64,000 nt of DNA from Pelomonas sp. Root405 (GTDB taxonomy: Bacteria > Pseudomonadota > Gammaproteobacteria > Burkholderiales > Burkholderiaceae_C): the NCBI RefSeq assembly GCF_001425165.1, contig NZ_LMDU01000012.1, positions 201,036-265,035 on the forward strand, written 5' to 3'. Numbering within the stretch: the first letter of the stretch is position 1; every line of letters begins with the position of its first letter. Both the position numbers and the translations under genes were made by a program. Positions 51,399 to 59,916 of this stretch are shown here, piece by piece. The notes beneath the pieces were generated by a model. The model did not search any database, was not told the DNA's origin, and saw only the letters and a program-made list of their open reading frames with translations.

Positions 51399-51758
51399 AT
51401 GACAACCAAACGCCTGGCGCAGCTGGCGGCGGCCACCGAGCCGCCTTCAGGCAAGGACGCGGTCAACGCCGCGCTGGAGCTGTTCAACCGCCGCTGGACA
51501 CTGCGCATCCTGTGGGAGCTGCGCGGTGGGGCCGTGCGCCTCAATTTCCGCGCGTTGCAGGCGGCCTGCGGCGATGTGTCGGCCTCGGTGCTGAACCAGC
51601 GGTTGGCCGAGCTGCGCGAGGCGCTGCTGGTCGAGCATGACGCGGGCAGCGGCTATGGGCTCAGCGCCCAGGGGCGCGCGTTGCTGGTGGCCATCGAGCC
51701 GCTGCTGAAATGGGCGCCGCGTTGGGCGCGCGACGTGCAGCGCGCCGCGAAACCCTAG
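51399..51758 (+). CDS. HxlR-family winged-helix regulator
   Basis: The 119-residue protein has the HxlR pattern: ALELFNRRWTLRILWELRGG, FRALQAACGDVSASVLNQRLAELRE and a wing (SGYGLSAQGRALL). It is divergent from the CMD gene and likely represses it. The intergenic 51336-51398 has an inverted GCTTC/GAAGC (51336-51352) near the CMD start and a TAAAAT that could be a -10 box. Its stop shares CTAG with the convergent receiver gene. Confidence 0.85.
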   Translation: MTTKRLAQLAAATEPPSGKDAVNAALELFNRRWTLRILWELRGGAVRLNFRALQAACGDVSASVLNQRLAELREALLVEHDAGSGYGLSAQGRALLVAIEPLLKWAPRWARDVQRAAKP

Positions 51759-52942
51759 GCCGGCAAGCGCACGGCGAGCCTTGCCTTCTCGATCGCGGCG
51801 ATCAGCGCTTCTTCCGAATAGGGCTTGCCGAGCAGCTGGGTCACACCGGCCGCTTCGGCCTCGGCCTGCTTGTCGTCGGAGGACGTGATCATGACGACGG
51901 GCAGTTCAGCCGTCGCGGCCGCGGCGCGTACCTGGCGGGTCAGCTCGAAGCCGTCGATGCCGGGCATTTCGACGTCGGTGATCAGCAGGTGCGGGCGCTC
52001 GGCGGCCATCAGTTCTAGCGCCTGCTCACCGCTCTCGGCCAGCGCGACGCGGTAGCCCTGGCCGGCCAGCAGGCGGCTGATCTTGACGCGCACGATCTTG
52101 GAGTCGTCGGCCACCAGCACCAGGGTCTCGTCGGCGCGCAGCTCGCGGGTTGCGGCTGCAGCGGCGGCCGCTGCAGCAGCTTCCGCGGCAGCGCGTTCCG
52201 CTTCGAGGCGGGCAGCCTCTTCGGCTTGTCGCTGGGCCACCAGCCGTGCGGCTTCGGCGGCTTGCGCGGCTTCGCGGGCCGCTTGTTCTCGCGCCAAGCG
52301 CTCGGCGGTTTCTCGCTCGGCTTGCTGCCGTTGGGCTTCCGCTTGCTCCTCGGCCACGCGCCGCGCTTCAGCGGCGGCGTGGGCCTCAGCTTCGCGTGCG
52401 GCCTGCTCCTGGGCAAGTCGTTCGGTTTCAAGCCGTTCGGCCTCGGCCCGCGCTTCGGCCAGGCGCTGCACCTCGGCAGCGGCGGCCGCCTCGCGCGCCG
52501 CGTCTTCCTCGGCTTCGCGGGCCAGGCGTTCGACGTCCAGCCGCTGCGCCTCGACGCGCAATTCCTCCTGCCGCTGCGCTTCGGCCGCGGCGGCGGCTTC
52601 GCGGGCCGCGAGGGCCTGGGCCTCGATGCGGGCCGCGTCCTCGCGGTCGGCGCGTGCGCGGTCGGCCTCGATGCGCTCTTCCTCGCCGCGCTGTTGGGCC
52701 AGGCGCTGCGCCATGCCCGCTTCGACCTCGCGCAGCGCCTGGGCGTCGGCCTGCTGCGCGGGGGTCTCTGCGGTCCGGGAGGCGCGAGCGATGTGCTCGG
52801 CACGCTCCAGCATCAGCCGCTCAGCCTCGCGGCGCTCTGCATTGGCGCGCGAACTCTGCTGGCGGCGCCAGCCCAGCCACAGCAACAGCAGCACGACGGC
52901 GGCCGCCGCGGCGGCCAGGGTCCAGGTCAACAGCTCGTTCAT
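51755..52942 (-). CDS. membrane-anchored receiver-domain protein with long coiled coil
   Basis: The 395-residue protein has one N-terminal membrane helix (about 5-25), then residues about 30-268 of uninterrupted Ala/Glu/Arg/Gln-rich heptad-like sequence (for example REAERLMLERAEHIARA) that should form a coiled coil of about 35 nm, then a C-terminal receiver domain. The receiver has the acidic pair Asp279/Asp280, phospho-acceptor Asp323 (ITDVEMPGID), the Thr/Ser switch (MITSSDD) and Lys in LLGKPYSEE. No kinase or output domain is present. This is a CheY-type domain on a stalk, in the cytoplasm if the helix is N-in/C-in. Function is not known. Confidence 0.85.
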   Translation of the reverse strand: MNELLTWTLAAAAAAVVLLLLWLGWRRQQSSRANAERREAERLMLERAEHIARASRTAETPAQQADAQALREVEAGMAQRLAQQRGEEERIEADRARADREDAARIEAQALAAREAAAAAEAQRQEELRVEAQRLDVERLAREAEEDAAREAAAAAEVQRLAEARAEAERLETERLAQEQAAREAEAHAAAEARRVAEEQAEAQRQQAERETAERLAREQAAREAAQAAEAARLVAQRQAEEAARLEAERAAAEAAAAAAAAAATRELRADETLVLVADDSKIVRVKISRLLAGQGYRVALAESGEQALELMAAERPHLLITDVEMPGIDGFELTRQVRAAAATAELPVVMITSSDDKQAEAEAAGVTQLLGKPYSEEALIAAIEKARLAVRLPA

Positions 52943-53065
52943 CGTCGGGGCGAAAGTGCTAGATCAGGTCGCACATCATCGCGCCGGCGAGTGTCTTGTT
53001 CGCGAACAGGCCCATCGGCGGCCGGCCCCGGGGGCGTCGTTTGTCACGCCGGGGGCGGCTGTGCC

Positions 53066-53212
53066 TCAGCGCTGAGGTGGCAGCATCAGGCGGGCGGTCG
53101 CCAGCGGGCTGTCGGCTGGCTCGCCTTCGTCGGGGATGCACAGCGTCAGCGCGAAGCCCAGCACCGACACGATGAGCGTGGCGGTGAAGAGGGCGCGGGC
53201 CGACTTGAGCAT
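53066..53212 (-). CDS. possible small membrane protein (48 aa)
   Basis: A 48-codon ORF in the gap 52943-53292 encodes MLKSARALFTATLIVSVLGF, a single hydrophobic helix, then a polar tail ending LMLPPQR. No good ribosome site is seen. The rest of this 350-base gap shows nothing else I can support. Confidence 0.35.
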   Translation of the reverse strand: MLKSARALFTATLIVSVLGFALTLCIPDEGEPADSPLATARLMLPPQR

Positions 53213-53292
53213 GGCCTGGATAGTGGGCCACGGTGGCGTTTGGCGCGCCCCCTAACTCACCAGTGAATGCTGACGACGTACTGGCAGCAGCC

Positions 53293-54192
53293 TCAGCCGG
53301 CCAATGTGCGCCGGTACTGACCGGGCGTCGTCCCGGTGCCCGCCTTGAAGCGCTGGCTGAGATGGCTGGCGCCGGCATAGCCGCAGGCGGCGGCGATGTC
53401 GGCCAGCGGCGACGCCGTTTCGCGCAGCAGCGCGCGAGCACGGTCCAGGCGCCGGCGGGCGACCCAGTCGTGCACGCTGCAGCCCATGGAAGCGCGGAAC
53501 ATGCGCGCGAAGTGGAACTCGGACAGGTGGGCCTGCGCGGCCAGGCGCGGCAGGCTGAGCTCGGCGCTGTCGAGGTGGGCGTCGACGAAGCCCAGCACTT
53601 GCCGCCGGGCCGGTCCGGACAGGCCGCCGGCCAAACGTTCGGCGCGCTGGCGTTGCCGGGGCTGGGCGGCGTGCAGCACGAGATGGTCCAGCGCGCCCTG
53701 GCTGAGAGCGTCGATGCGCAGGCGCTCCGCCGGGTCCCGCCAGTCCAGTGTGGCGACCCGCTGGCCCCAGGCGGCCAGCGTCGCGTCCGCGCCGAAGATG
53801 CGCTGCTCCAGCGTGATGGCGCGCGGCTCGGCGTCCAGCAGGCGCACCACGCGGTCTGCCCAGGCGTCGGCCGACAGGTAGAGGTGCACGAAGCGCAGCG
53901 GCCCGGCGACGTTCCAGCGCGATTCGTGCTCGGCCGGCAGGATGCAGTGGCAGCCGGGCGAGCCCGTCTCGCGCGGCGTCTCGATGAGGTGGGTAGCGTG
54001 GCCGCCCTGCAGGTAGACCGACAGCGTGTGGTGGCCCGGCCGCTGGTAGTCCATGCGGCCGCCGTCGTTGTGCCACTGGACTAGGCGCAGGCCGTCGGTC
54101 AGCGCCAGCTCACGCTCGCGGCGCGCGCGGGAACGGGCCAGCACTTCGAAGACGGGTTGCTGGTCGGTTGCGCCGGCGGTCAGGAAGGCCAT
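53293..54192 (-). CDS. AraC-family transcriptional regulator
   Basis: The 299-residue protein has an N-terminal cupin-like sensor region (YQRPGHHTLSVYLQGG, CHCILPAEHESRW) and a C-terminal double helix-turn-helix (LPRLAAQAHLSEFHFARMFR, DIAAACGYAGASHLSQRFK). It is divergent from the EamA transporter gene with 101 bases between starts and probably controls it. The effector is unknown. Confidence 0.92.
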   Translation of the reverse strand: MAFLTAGATDQQPVFEVLARSRARRERELALTDGLRLVQWHNDGGRMDYQRPGHHTLSVYLQGGHATHLIETPRETGSPGCHCILPAEHESRWNVAGPLRFVHLYLSADAWADRVVRLLDAEPRAITLEQRIFGADATLAAWGQRVATLDWRDPAERLRIDALSQGALDHLVLHAAQPRQRQRAERLAGGLSGPARRQVLGFVDAHLDSAELSLPRLAAQAHLSEFHFARMFRASMGCSVHDWVARRRLDRARALLRETASPLADIAAACGYAGASHLSQRFKAGTGTTPGQYRRTLAG

Positions 54193-54293
54193 GACCCGAT
54201 GCTAGTGCCGCAGGCCTTTCCCAGCAGATGGCCGGGGAGACGATGCGCAGGAATCTGCAATCGCGCGGCGCCCCGGCGCGCGATGCTGGCGGC

Positions 54294-55208
54294 ATGAATG
54301 CATTGCTGTACGGACTCGTCGTGCTGATCTGGGGCACGACGTGGATCGCCTTGAAATGGCAGCTGGGCCCCGTGCCTATTTCGCTGTCCATCGCCTACCG
54401 CTTTGGCCTGGCGGCGCTGGTGCTGTTCGCCTGGCTGGCCTGGCGGCGCCAGCTCGTCGTGCCACGTGGGCGAGCGCTCACCTGGGTGCTGGCCCAGGGC
54501 CTGTGCCTGTTCTGCCTGAATTTCGTCTGCTTCCTGAACGCCAGCCAGACGCTGGCCAGCGGCCTGGTGGCCGTCGTGTTCTCCAGCTCGGCGCTGTGGA
54601 ATGCGCTGCTGGCGCGTGTGGTGCACGGCCGGTCGATTGCGCCGCAAGTGCTGGGCGGAGGCGCACTCGGCTTGGCGGGACTCACGCTGCTGTTCTGGCC
54701 CGAGATCGCCGGCCAGCAAGCGAGCGCGGCGACGCTGACCGGCCTGGCCTGGGCGCTGGCCGGCACGCTGTGCTTCTCGACCGGCAACCTGCTGTCGGCC
54801 GCATTGCAGGGCCAGGGGCTCAAGCCGGTGCAGACGAATGCGTGGGGCATGGCCGTCGGCACGGCCATCTTGCTGGGCTATGCGCTCGTGGCCGGCTTAC
54901 CGTTCACGTTCGACAGCAGCGAGCGCTATGTCTGGGCGCTGCTGTACCTGGCGATTCCGGGCTCGGTCATCGGCTTCACGGCCTATCTGACGCTGGTCGG
55001 TCGGCTGGGCCCGGAGCGCGCTGCCTACAGCACGGTGCTGTTCCCGGTCGTCGCGCTGAACGTGTCGGCCTGGGTGGAGGGCTACCAGTGGACGGCACCG
55101 GCCCTGGCCGGGCTGGTGCTGGTGATGGCCGGCAATGTGCTGGTTTTCAGGAAGAAGCCGGTCGCTTTGCCCGCGGCACCGTCGCCTCAGCCCCGCGTCG
55201 GGGCCTAA
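54294..55208 (+). CDS. EamA/DMT family transporter
   Basis: The 304-residue protein has ten predicted membrane helices in two EamA repeats, with LIWGTTWIALKW at the start and the second-repeat end LGPERAAYSTVLFPVVALNVSAWVEG. It exports an unknown metabolite, possibly the signal of the divergent AraC regulator. ATG 54294 is used rather than 54228 because the first helix begins there. Its stop shares CTAA with the convergent PEP-CTERM gene. Confidence 0.9.
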   Translation: MNALLYGLVVLIWGTTWIALKWQLGPVPISLSIAYRFGLAALVLFAWLAWRRQLVVPRGRALTWVLAQGLCLFCLNFVCFLNASQTLASGLVAVVFSSSALWNALLARVVHGRSIAPQVLGGGALGLAGLTLLFWPEIAGQQASAATLTGLAWALAGTLCFSTGNLLSAALQGQGLKPVQTNAWGMAVGTAILLGYALVAGLPFTFDSSERYVWALLYLAIPGSVIGFTAYLTLVGRLGPERAAYSTVLFPVVALNVSAWVEGYQWTAPALAGLVLVMAGNVLVFRKKPVALPAAPSPQPRVGA

Positions 55209-55873
55209 CGCGCGACGGAGCGACGGCGCCATCGGCTGCTGGCGCCAAGGGAAGCGATCCCGCACAACCATGCGGCTGCGCCGGCGGGCTCGGGCACCGG
55301 GGAAACCTCCACGCGGGTGATAACGAAGCCGCCGAGCGCGGCCGGCTGGTCATGCGTGAAGGCGATGCCACTGAGTGTGACTGGCGTCGCCGGCACGAAA
55401 TCCAGTCGGCCCTTGCCGTCTGCGCCCAGAGCCAGTACATCGCCACCGGCATAGCTGGCGCTGCCGTCGGGACTGTCGAAACTGATCGTGAACGGCGGTG
55501 GGGCGATGACGTCGAAGGCCGTGAGGCGCTCGGCTTGGCCGCCCGCCGCAGTCAGCCCCACGAAGCTCATGCTCAGCCGCGTGATCGGCAGGTTGAACAG
55601 CACCAAGTACCGCGAGCTCAGCCCGTCCTGGCCCAGCCACAAGCCTTGATGGCCGGGGGCGCTGGAGCTTCCCATGCTGCCGTCGCCGGTGCGATCCTGG
55701 ATGACGCTCAGAATGAGTTCGCTGCCGTCGTCGGAAAAGTAGTGCGCAGCGCCCACCGTGGAGGTCGGAATCGCCGCGAGCGCGGCAGCGTCCCAAGTGG
55801 TGGCGTGCGCTGCAGGCGCCGCCAAAGCGGTGGTCAGTGCGAGCGCGAGAGCGGCAGACAGGGATGGGCGCAT
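55205..55873 (-). CDS. PEP-CTERM sorting domain protein
   Basis: The 222-residue protein has a signal peptide (LSAALALALTTALAAPAAHA), a beta-rich body and the C-terminal signal SPVPEPAGAAAWLCGIASLG followed by an Arg-rich end. It is likely sorted by an exosortase encoded elsewhere. GGAGG lies eight bases before ATG 55873. It is the second PEP-CTERM protein in the window and is not similar in its body to the first. Confidence 0.85.
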   Translation of the reverse strand: MRPSLSAALALALTTALAAPAAHATTWDAAALAAIPTSTVGAAHYFSDDGSELILSVIQDRTGDGSMGSSSAPGHQGLWLGQDGLSSRYLVLFNLPITRLSMSFVGLTAAGGQAERLTAFDVIAPPPFTISFDSPDGSASYAGGDVLALGADGKGRLDFVPATPVTLSGIAFTHDQPAALGGFVITRVEVSPVPEPAGAAAWLCGIASLGASSRWRRRSVAR

Positions 55874-55896
55874 GGCGGCAACCTCCAAGAACGGGG

Positions 55897-55914
55897 GCCC
55901 CGTTTTTACGGGGC
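55897..55914 (-). terminator. GC-rich hairpin between livM and the PEP-CTERM gene
   Basis: GCCCCG (55897-55902) and CGGGGC (55909-55914) pair across a 6-base loop. It lies 41 bases after the livM stop and just before the next leftward gene's ribosome site. It could end the transporter operon, though there is no T-tract on the minus strand. Confidence 0.4.
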
Positions 55915-55954
55915 GCCGCTCATTCGGGCAACGCCTCGCATCCCCTAGAAGCGG

Positions 55955-56932
55955 TCAGTTAGCAGCCCGCCGCTTCTCCAGCAGCGCCATTGCCTCACCC
56001 ACCAGCCCGCGCCTGAAGGCCAGCACGCAGACGATGAAGATCAGCCCGGTGACGAGGCTGACCGATTCACCCAGGCCGTTGAACCAGGCCACGCCGGTGG
56101 TGTCAGCCAGCAGCTTGCCGAAGTCGCCGATCTTGTTCTCCAGCGCAATGATGACGAGCGCGCCGACCATCGGGCCGACCAGCGTGCCCATGCCGCCCAC
56201 AAGCGTCATCAGGATGACCAGGCCGGAGGTGGTCCAGATCGCATCGGTCAGCGTGGCAAAGCCCAGCACCAGCGTTTTGGTCGCACCCGCCAGGCCAGCC
56301 AGGCCGGCGGACAGCACGAAGGCCAGCAGCTTGAAGTGGGCGGTGTCGTAGCCCAGGGACGTGGCGCGCGCCTCGTTCTCGCGGATGGACGTCAGCACCT
56401 GGCCGAAGGGCGAATGGACGATGCGGTAGATCAGCCAGAAGGCGGCGATGAAGATCCCCAGCACGACGTAGAACAGCGTCAGGTCGTTGGCCAGATCCAG
56501 ACCGAAGAAGCTGCCACGCGGCACCGACTGCAGGCCGTCCTCGCCGCCGGTGAAGGGCGCCTGCAGGAAGACGAAATACAGCATCTGCGACAGCGCCAGC
56601 GTGATCATCGAGAAATAGATACCCGAGCGCCGGATGGCCAGCAGGCCGAACACCAGGCCCACCGCCGCCGCCGCACCGGCGCCCACCGCCAGGCCCAGCG
56701 GCGCTGGCAGGGCCCAGACCTTGAGCGCGTGCCCGGTCACGTAGGCAGCGGTACCGAGAAAGGCCGCATGGCCGAAGGACAGCAGGCCGGTGAAACCCAC
56801 CAGCAGGTTGAAGGCGCAGGCGAACAGCGCGTAGCACAGCACCTTCATCACGAAGATGGGATAGACGCCCAGCGCCGGCAGCAGCGCGATGCCGACGAAC
56901 AAGGCGACATAGCCGAGCAGTTTCTTGTTCAT
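55955..56932 (-). CDS. livM: branched-chain amino acid-type ABC transporter permease
   Basis: The 325-residue membrane protein is a LivM-type permease: FACAFNLLVGFTGLLSFGHAAFLG, TGGEDGL and the ATPase-contact EAA-like loop ENEARATSLGYDTAHFKLLAF. It pairs with LivH to form the inner-membrane channel. Its ATG overlaps the livH stop (ATGA at 56932). The substrate may be an amino acid, amide, or aromatic acid; it is not fixed by the sequence. Confidence 0.92.
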   Translation of the reverse strand: MNKKLLGYVALFVGIALLPALGVYPIFVMKVLCYALFACAFNLLVGFTGLLSFGHAAFLGTAAYVTGHALKVWALPAPLGLAVGAGAAAAVGLVFGLLAIRRSGIYFSMITLALSQMLYFVFLQAPFTGGEDGLQSVPRGSFFGLDLANDLTLFYVVLGIFIAAFWLIYRIVHSPFGQVLTSIRENEARATSLGYDTAHFKLLAFVLSAGLAGLAGATKTLVLGFATLTDAIWTTSGLVILMTLVGGMGTLVGPMVGALVIIALENKIGDFGKLLADTTGVAWFNGLGESVSLVTGLIFIVCVLAFRRGLVGEAMALLEKRRAAN

Positions 56933-57819
56933 CACTTCTCTTTGCCGAAGAGCCCGGCGGGGCGGACGAGCAACACGATGGCCATGACGACGAAGACGAC
57001 GGTGTTGGACGCCTCGGGGTAGAAGACCTTGGTCAGCCCTTCGACGACGCCCAGGCCCAGGCCCGTGACGATGGAGCCGAGGATGGAGCCCATGCCGCCG
57101 ATGACGACCACGGCAAACACCACGATGATGAGGTTGCTGCCCATCAGCGCCGACACCTGAAGGATGGGCGCTGCCAACACGCCGGCAAACGCCGCCAGCG
57201 CCACGCCGGCGGCATAGGTCAGCGTGACCATCAGCGGCACATTGATGCCGAAGGCCTGCACGAGCTTGGGGTTCTCGGTGCCGGCACGCAGCTTGGCACC
57301 GAGCGAGGTCTTCTCGATCAGCGCCCACACGGCCAGGCAGACGGTGATGGACGCGACGACCACCCAGGCCCGGTAGTTCGGCAGGATCATGAAGCCGAGG
57401 TTGGTGGCGCCCTGCAGCTGCTCGGGCACCGAGTAGGGCTGGCCCGAGACGCCGTAGAAGCTGCGGAACACGCCCTCGATGACAAGCGTGAGGCCGAAGG
57501 TCAGCAGCAGGCCGTAGAGATGGTCGAGCTTGTAGAGCCACTGCAACATCGTGCGTTCGATGACGATACCCAGCAGCCCGACGAGGAGGGGCGCCAGGCC
57601 CAGCATGACCCAGTAGTTCAGCCCCAGCAGGTCCATGCCCATCCACGCCAAAAAGGCGCCCATCATGTACAGCGCCCCGTGGGCGAAGTTGATGATGTTG
57701 AGCATGCCGAAGATGACCGCCAGGCCCAGCGAGAGCATCGCGTAGAACGAGCCGTTCACCAGGCCGAGCAGCAGCTGGCCGAGCAGCGCGGGCAGTGGAA
57801 TACCAAACAACTCAGTCAT
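56932..57819 (-). CDS. livH: branched-chain amino acid-type ABC transporter permease
   Basis: The 295-residue LivH-type permease has about eight helices, with GLVNGSFYAMLSLGLAVIFGMLNIINFAHGALYMMG at the N-terminus and the EAA-like ENPKLVQAFGINVP loop. It partners LivM. The next gene upstream (substrate-binding protein) is separated by a 115-base gap that contains a palindromic repeat. Confidence 0.92.
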   Translation of the reverse strand: MTELFGIPLPALLGQLLLGLVNGSFYAMLSLGLAVIFGMLNIINFAHGALYMMGAFLAWMGMDLLGLNYWVMLGLAPLLVGLLGIVIERTMLQWLYKLDHLYGLLLTFGLTLVIEGVFRSFYGVSGQPYSVPEQLQGATNLGFMILPNYRAWVVVASITVCLAVWALIEKTSLGAKLRAGTENPKLVQAFGINVPLMVTLTYAAGVALAAFAGVLAAPILQVSALMGSNLIIVVFAVVVIGGMGSILGSIVTGLGLGVVEGLTKVFYPEASNTVVFVVMAIVLLVRPAGLFGKEK

Positions 57820-57837
57820 GGGGCGTCAGGTTCAAAG

Positions 57838-57911
57838 GCAGCCACAGAGGCACAGAGACACGGAGGAAATGCAAAGGAGTCAAAGGCTGTTCTCAGTGCC
57901 TCTGTGGTTGC
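57838..57911. repeat. palindromic intergenic repeat between livH and the binding-protein gene
   Basis: CCACAGAGGCAC (57842-57853) and GTGCCTCTGTGG (57896-57907) are perfect inverted arms; extended arms 57838-57857 and 57892-57911 match at about 18 of 20 positions. The motif is of the CCACAGAGGCACAGAG type that recurs in many proteobacterial genomes, from general knowledge. It would form a stem-loop in the operon mRNA and could stabilise the upstream (binding-protein) part. Confidence 0.8.
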
Positions 57912-57934
57912 ATTTCCCCATGCCGGTCAGCCCA

Positions 57935-59131
57935 TCACTTCTTGACCAGCGGGCACTTGCTGTCAGCCAGCTTGGTGTACGCGTCGTTCGCGGGGATGGT
58001 CTGCACCACGTTGTAGTAGTCCCACGGCTCCTTGGACTCGGATTGCTTCTTCACCTGCATCAGGTACATGTCGTAGCGCATGCGGCCGTCGGGGCCGATC
58101 TCGCCGTTCTTGGCGAAGAAGTCATTGACCTTGGTGGCCTTCATCTTGGTCATGACCTTGTCGGCGTCGTCGGTCTTGGTCGCGTCGACGGCCTTCAGGT
58201 AGTGGGTCACGGCCGAGTAGTCCGCCGCCTGCAGCATGGAGGGCATGCGCTTCATCTTGGCGAAGAAGTTGCGGCTCCAGGCGCGCGACTCGGGGCTCTG
58301 GTTCCAGTACCAGCCATCGGTCAGGTACATGCCCTCGGTGGCCTTCAGGCCCAGCGAATGCACGTCGTTGATGAACATCAGCAGGCCGGCCAGCTTCATC
58401 GTCTTGGTGACGCCGAACTCGTTGGCGGCCTTGATCGAGTTGATCGTGTCGCCACCGGCGTTGGCCAGGCCCAGGATCTGCGCGCCCGACCCCTGCGCTT
58501 GCAGAAGGAAGCTGGAGAAGTCGCTGGCCGACAGCGGGTGCTTGACGCTGCCCACGACCTTGCCGCCGGCCTTCTGCACAACGGCCGTCGTGTCGGCCTG
58601 CAGACTGGCGCCGAAGGCGTAGTCGGCGGTCAGGAAATACCAGTTCTTGCCGCCGCTCTTGACGACCGCGTTGCCGGTGCCGTTGGCCAGCGCGACGGTG
58701 TCGTAGGCGTAGTGCACGGTGTAGGGCGTGCAGTCTTCGTTGGTCAGGCGGGCCGAGGCAGCACCGATGGAGATGAAGAGGCGCTTCTTCTCGGCCGCAA
58801 TCTTGGCCATGGCCAGGTTGGCGCCGGAGTTGGTGCCGCCGATCAGCAGGTCCAGACCCTGCGTGTCCATCCACTCGCGCGCCTTGCTGGCGGCGACGTC
58901 GGCCTTGTTCTGATGGTCGGCAAAGATCAGCTCGACCTTCTTGCCCGCGGCCATGCCCTTCATGTCGGCGATGGCCATCTTGATGGCCTCCACGCCGCCC
59001 TGGCCGTCGATGTCGGCGTACAGGCCGGACATGTCCGTGATGATGCCGATGCGGATGACGTCACCCGAAATCTGGGCCTGCGCGGTCAGGCCGCAGCATG
59101 CGAGGGTGGCGGCGATGAGTGTCTTCTTCAT
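57935..59131 (-). CDS. ABC transporter periplasmic substrate-binding protein
   Basis: The 398-residue protein has a signal peptide (KKTLIAATLACCGLTAQAQ) and a type-1 periplasmic binding fold of the Leu/Ile/Val or amide class: VIRIGIITDMSGLYADIDGQGG at the start, and FLTADYAFG and ADYSAVTHYLKAV later. It captures the solute and hands it to LivH/LivM. The Peripla_BP_6 type is clear; specificity is not. Confidence 0.92.
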   Translation of the reverse strand: MKKTLIAATLACCGLTAQAQISGDVIRIGIITDMSGLYADIDGQGGVEAIKMAIADMKGMAAGKKVELIFADHQNKADVAASKAREWMDTQGLDLLIGGTNSGANLAMAKIAAEKKRLFISIGAASARLTNEDCTPYTVHYAYDTVALANGTGNAVVKSGGKNWYFLTADYAFGASLQADTTAVVQKAGGKVVGSVKHPLSASDFSSFLLQAQGSGAQILGLANAGGDTINSIKAANEFGVTKTMKLAGLLMFINDVHSLGLKATEGMYLTDGWYWNQSPESRAWSRNFFAKMKRMPSMLQAADYSAVTHYLKAVDATKTDDADKVMTKMKATKVNDFFAKNGEIGPDGRMRYDMYLMQVKKQSESKEPWDYYNVVQTIPANDAYTKLADSKCPLVKK

Positions 59132-59157
59132 GGTGTTGTCTCCAGTGGGTTGTTGGG

Positions 59158-59871
59158 TTAGACGCTGAGCAGCTCGTCCATCCGGGCCTGGTGGGCCTGG
59201 AGTTCGGCTGCGGGGAAGGACAGCACGACTTCGCCGTGCTCGATGACGATGAAGTGGTCGGCCAGCGGTGCGGCGAAACGGAAGTTCTGCTCCACCATGA
59301 CGATGGTGAAGCCCTGGCTCTTGAGCGTGCGGATCATGCGCGCCAGGGCTTGGACGATGACGGGGGCGAGGCCTTCGCTGATCTCGTCCAGCAGCAGGAT
59401 GTCGGCGCCGGTGCGCAGGATGCGCGCGACGGCCAGCATCTGCTGTTCGCCGCCCGAGAGGCGCGTGCCGGGGCTGTTCTTGCGCTCGGCAAGGTTGGGG
59501 AACATGGCGTAGATGTCTGCCTCGCTCATCACCTTGCCACGTTTGGATTTGAGCGGTGGCGGCAGGCGCAGGTTCTCTTCGGCGGTGAGGCTGGCAAAGA
59601 TGCCGCGCTCTTCAGGGCAGTAGCCGAGGCCGAGCTGGGCGATGCGGTGGGTGGCGAGGTGGATGGTCTCTTCACCGTGGACCTTGATGCTTCCCTTGCG
59701 TGCGCCGGTCAGGCCGAGGATGGCGCGCAGCGTGGTGGTGCGGCCGGCGCCGTTGCGGCCGAGCAGGGTGACGACCTGGCCGGGCTGCACGGACAAGTTG
59801 ATGCCGTGGAGGATGTGGCTTTCGCCGTACCAGGCGTGGAGGTTCTGGATTTCGAGGGCTGGAGTGGCCAT
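59158..59871 (-). CDS. livF: ABC transporter ATP-binding protein with Arg in Walker A
   Basis: The 237-residue LivF-type ATPase has Walker A as GRNGAGRTT, where the invariant Lys is Arg44, signature LSGGEQQMLAVARIL, Walker B ILLLDEISEGL and a normal His switch region (MVEQNFRFA). It forms the heterodimer with LivG. The codon is CGC, so this is not a wobble reading. Arg at this site usually abolishes ATP hydrolysis, so the protein may act as the degenerate half of the pair; I recall the same variant in related LivF proteins but cannot verify it. Confidence 0.9.
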   Translation of the reverse strand: MATPALEIQNLHAWYGESHILHGINLSVQPGQVVTLLGRNGAGRTTTLRAILGLTGARKGSIKVHGEETIHLATHRIAQLGLGYCPEERGIFASLTAEENLRLPPPLKSKRGKVMSEADIYAMFPNLAERKNSPGTRLSGGEQQMLAVARILRTGADILLLDEISEGLAPVIVQALARMIRTLKSQGFTIVMVEQNFRFAAPLADHFIVIEHGEVVLSFPAAELQAHQARMDELLSV

Positions 59872-59916
59872 GGCTTTGGTCAGCTTGCTCGGCGAAGAGA
59901 GCGTGTCATCGTTGCA

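Noticed and set aside
52140-52860. Plus-strand ORFs rich in Ser/Ala/Arg or Leu across the coiled-coil gene
   Set aside because: They are antisense shadows of the Ala/Glu/Arg repeat; the minus-strand frame contains the membrane helix and the receiver domain.
52959-53013. An 18-codon minus-strand ORF (MGLFANKTLAGAMMCDLI) near the start of the receiver gene
   Set aside because: It is too short, lacks a ribosome site and has no support beyond an open frame.
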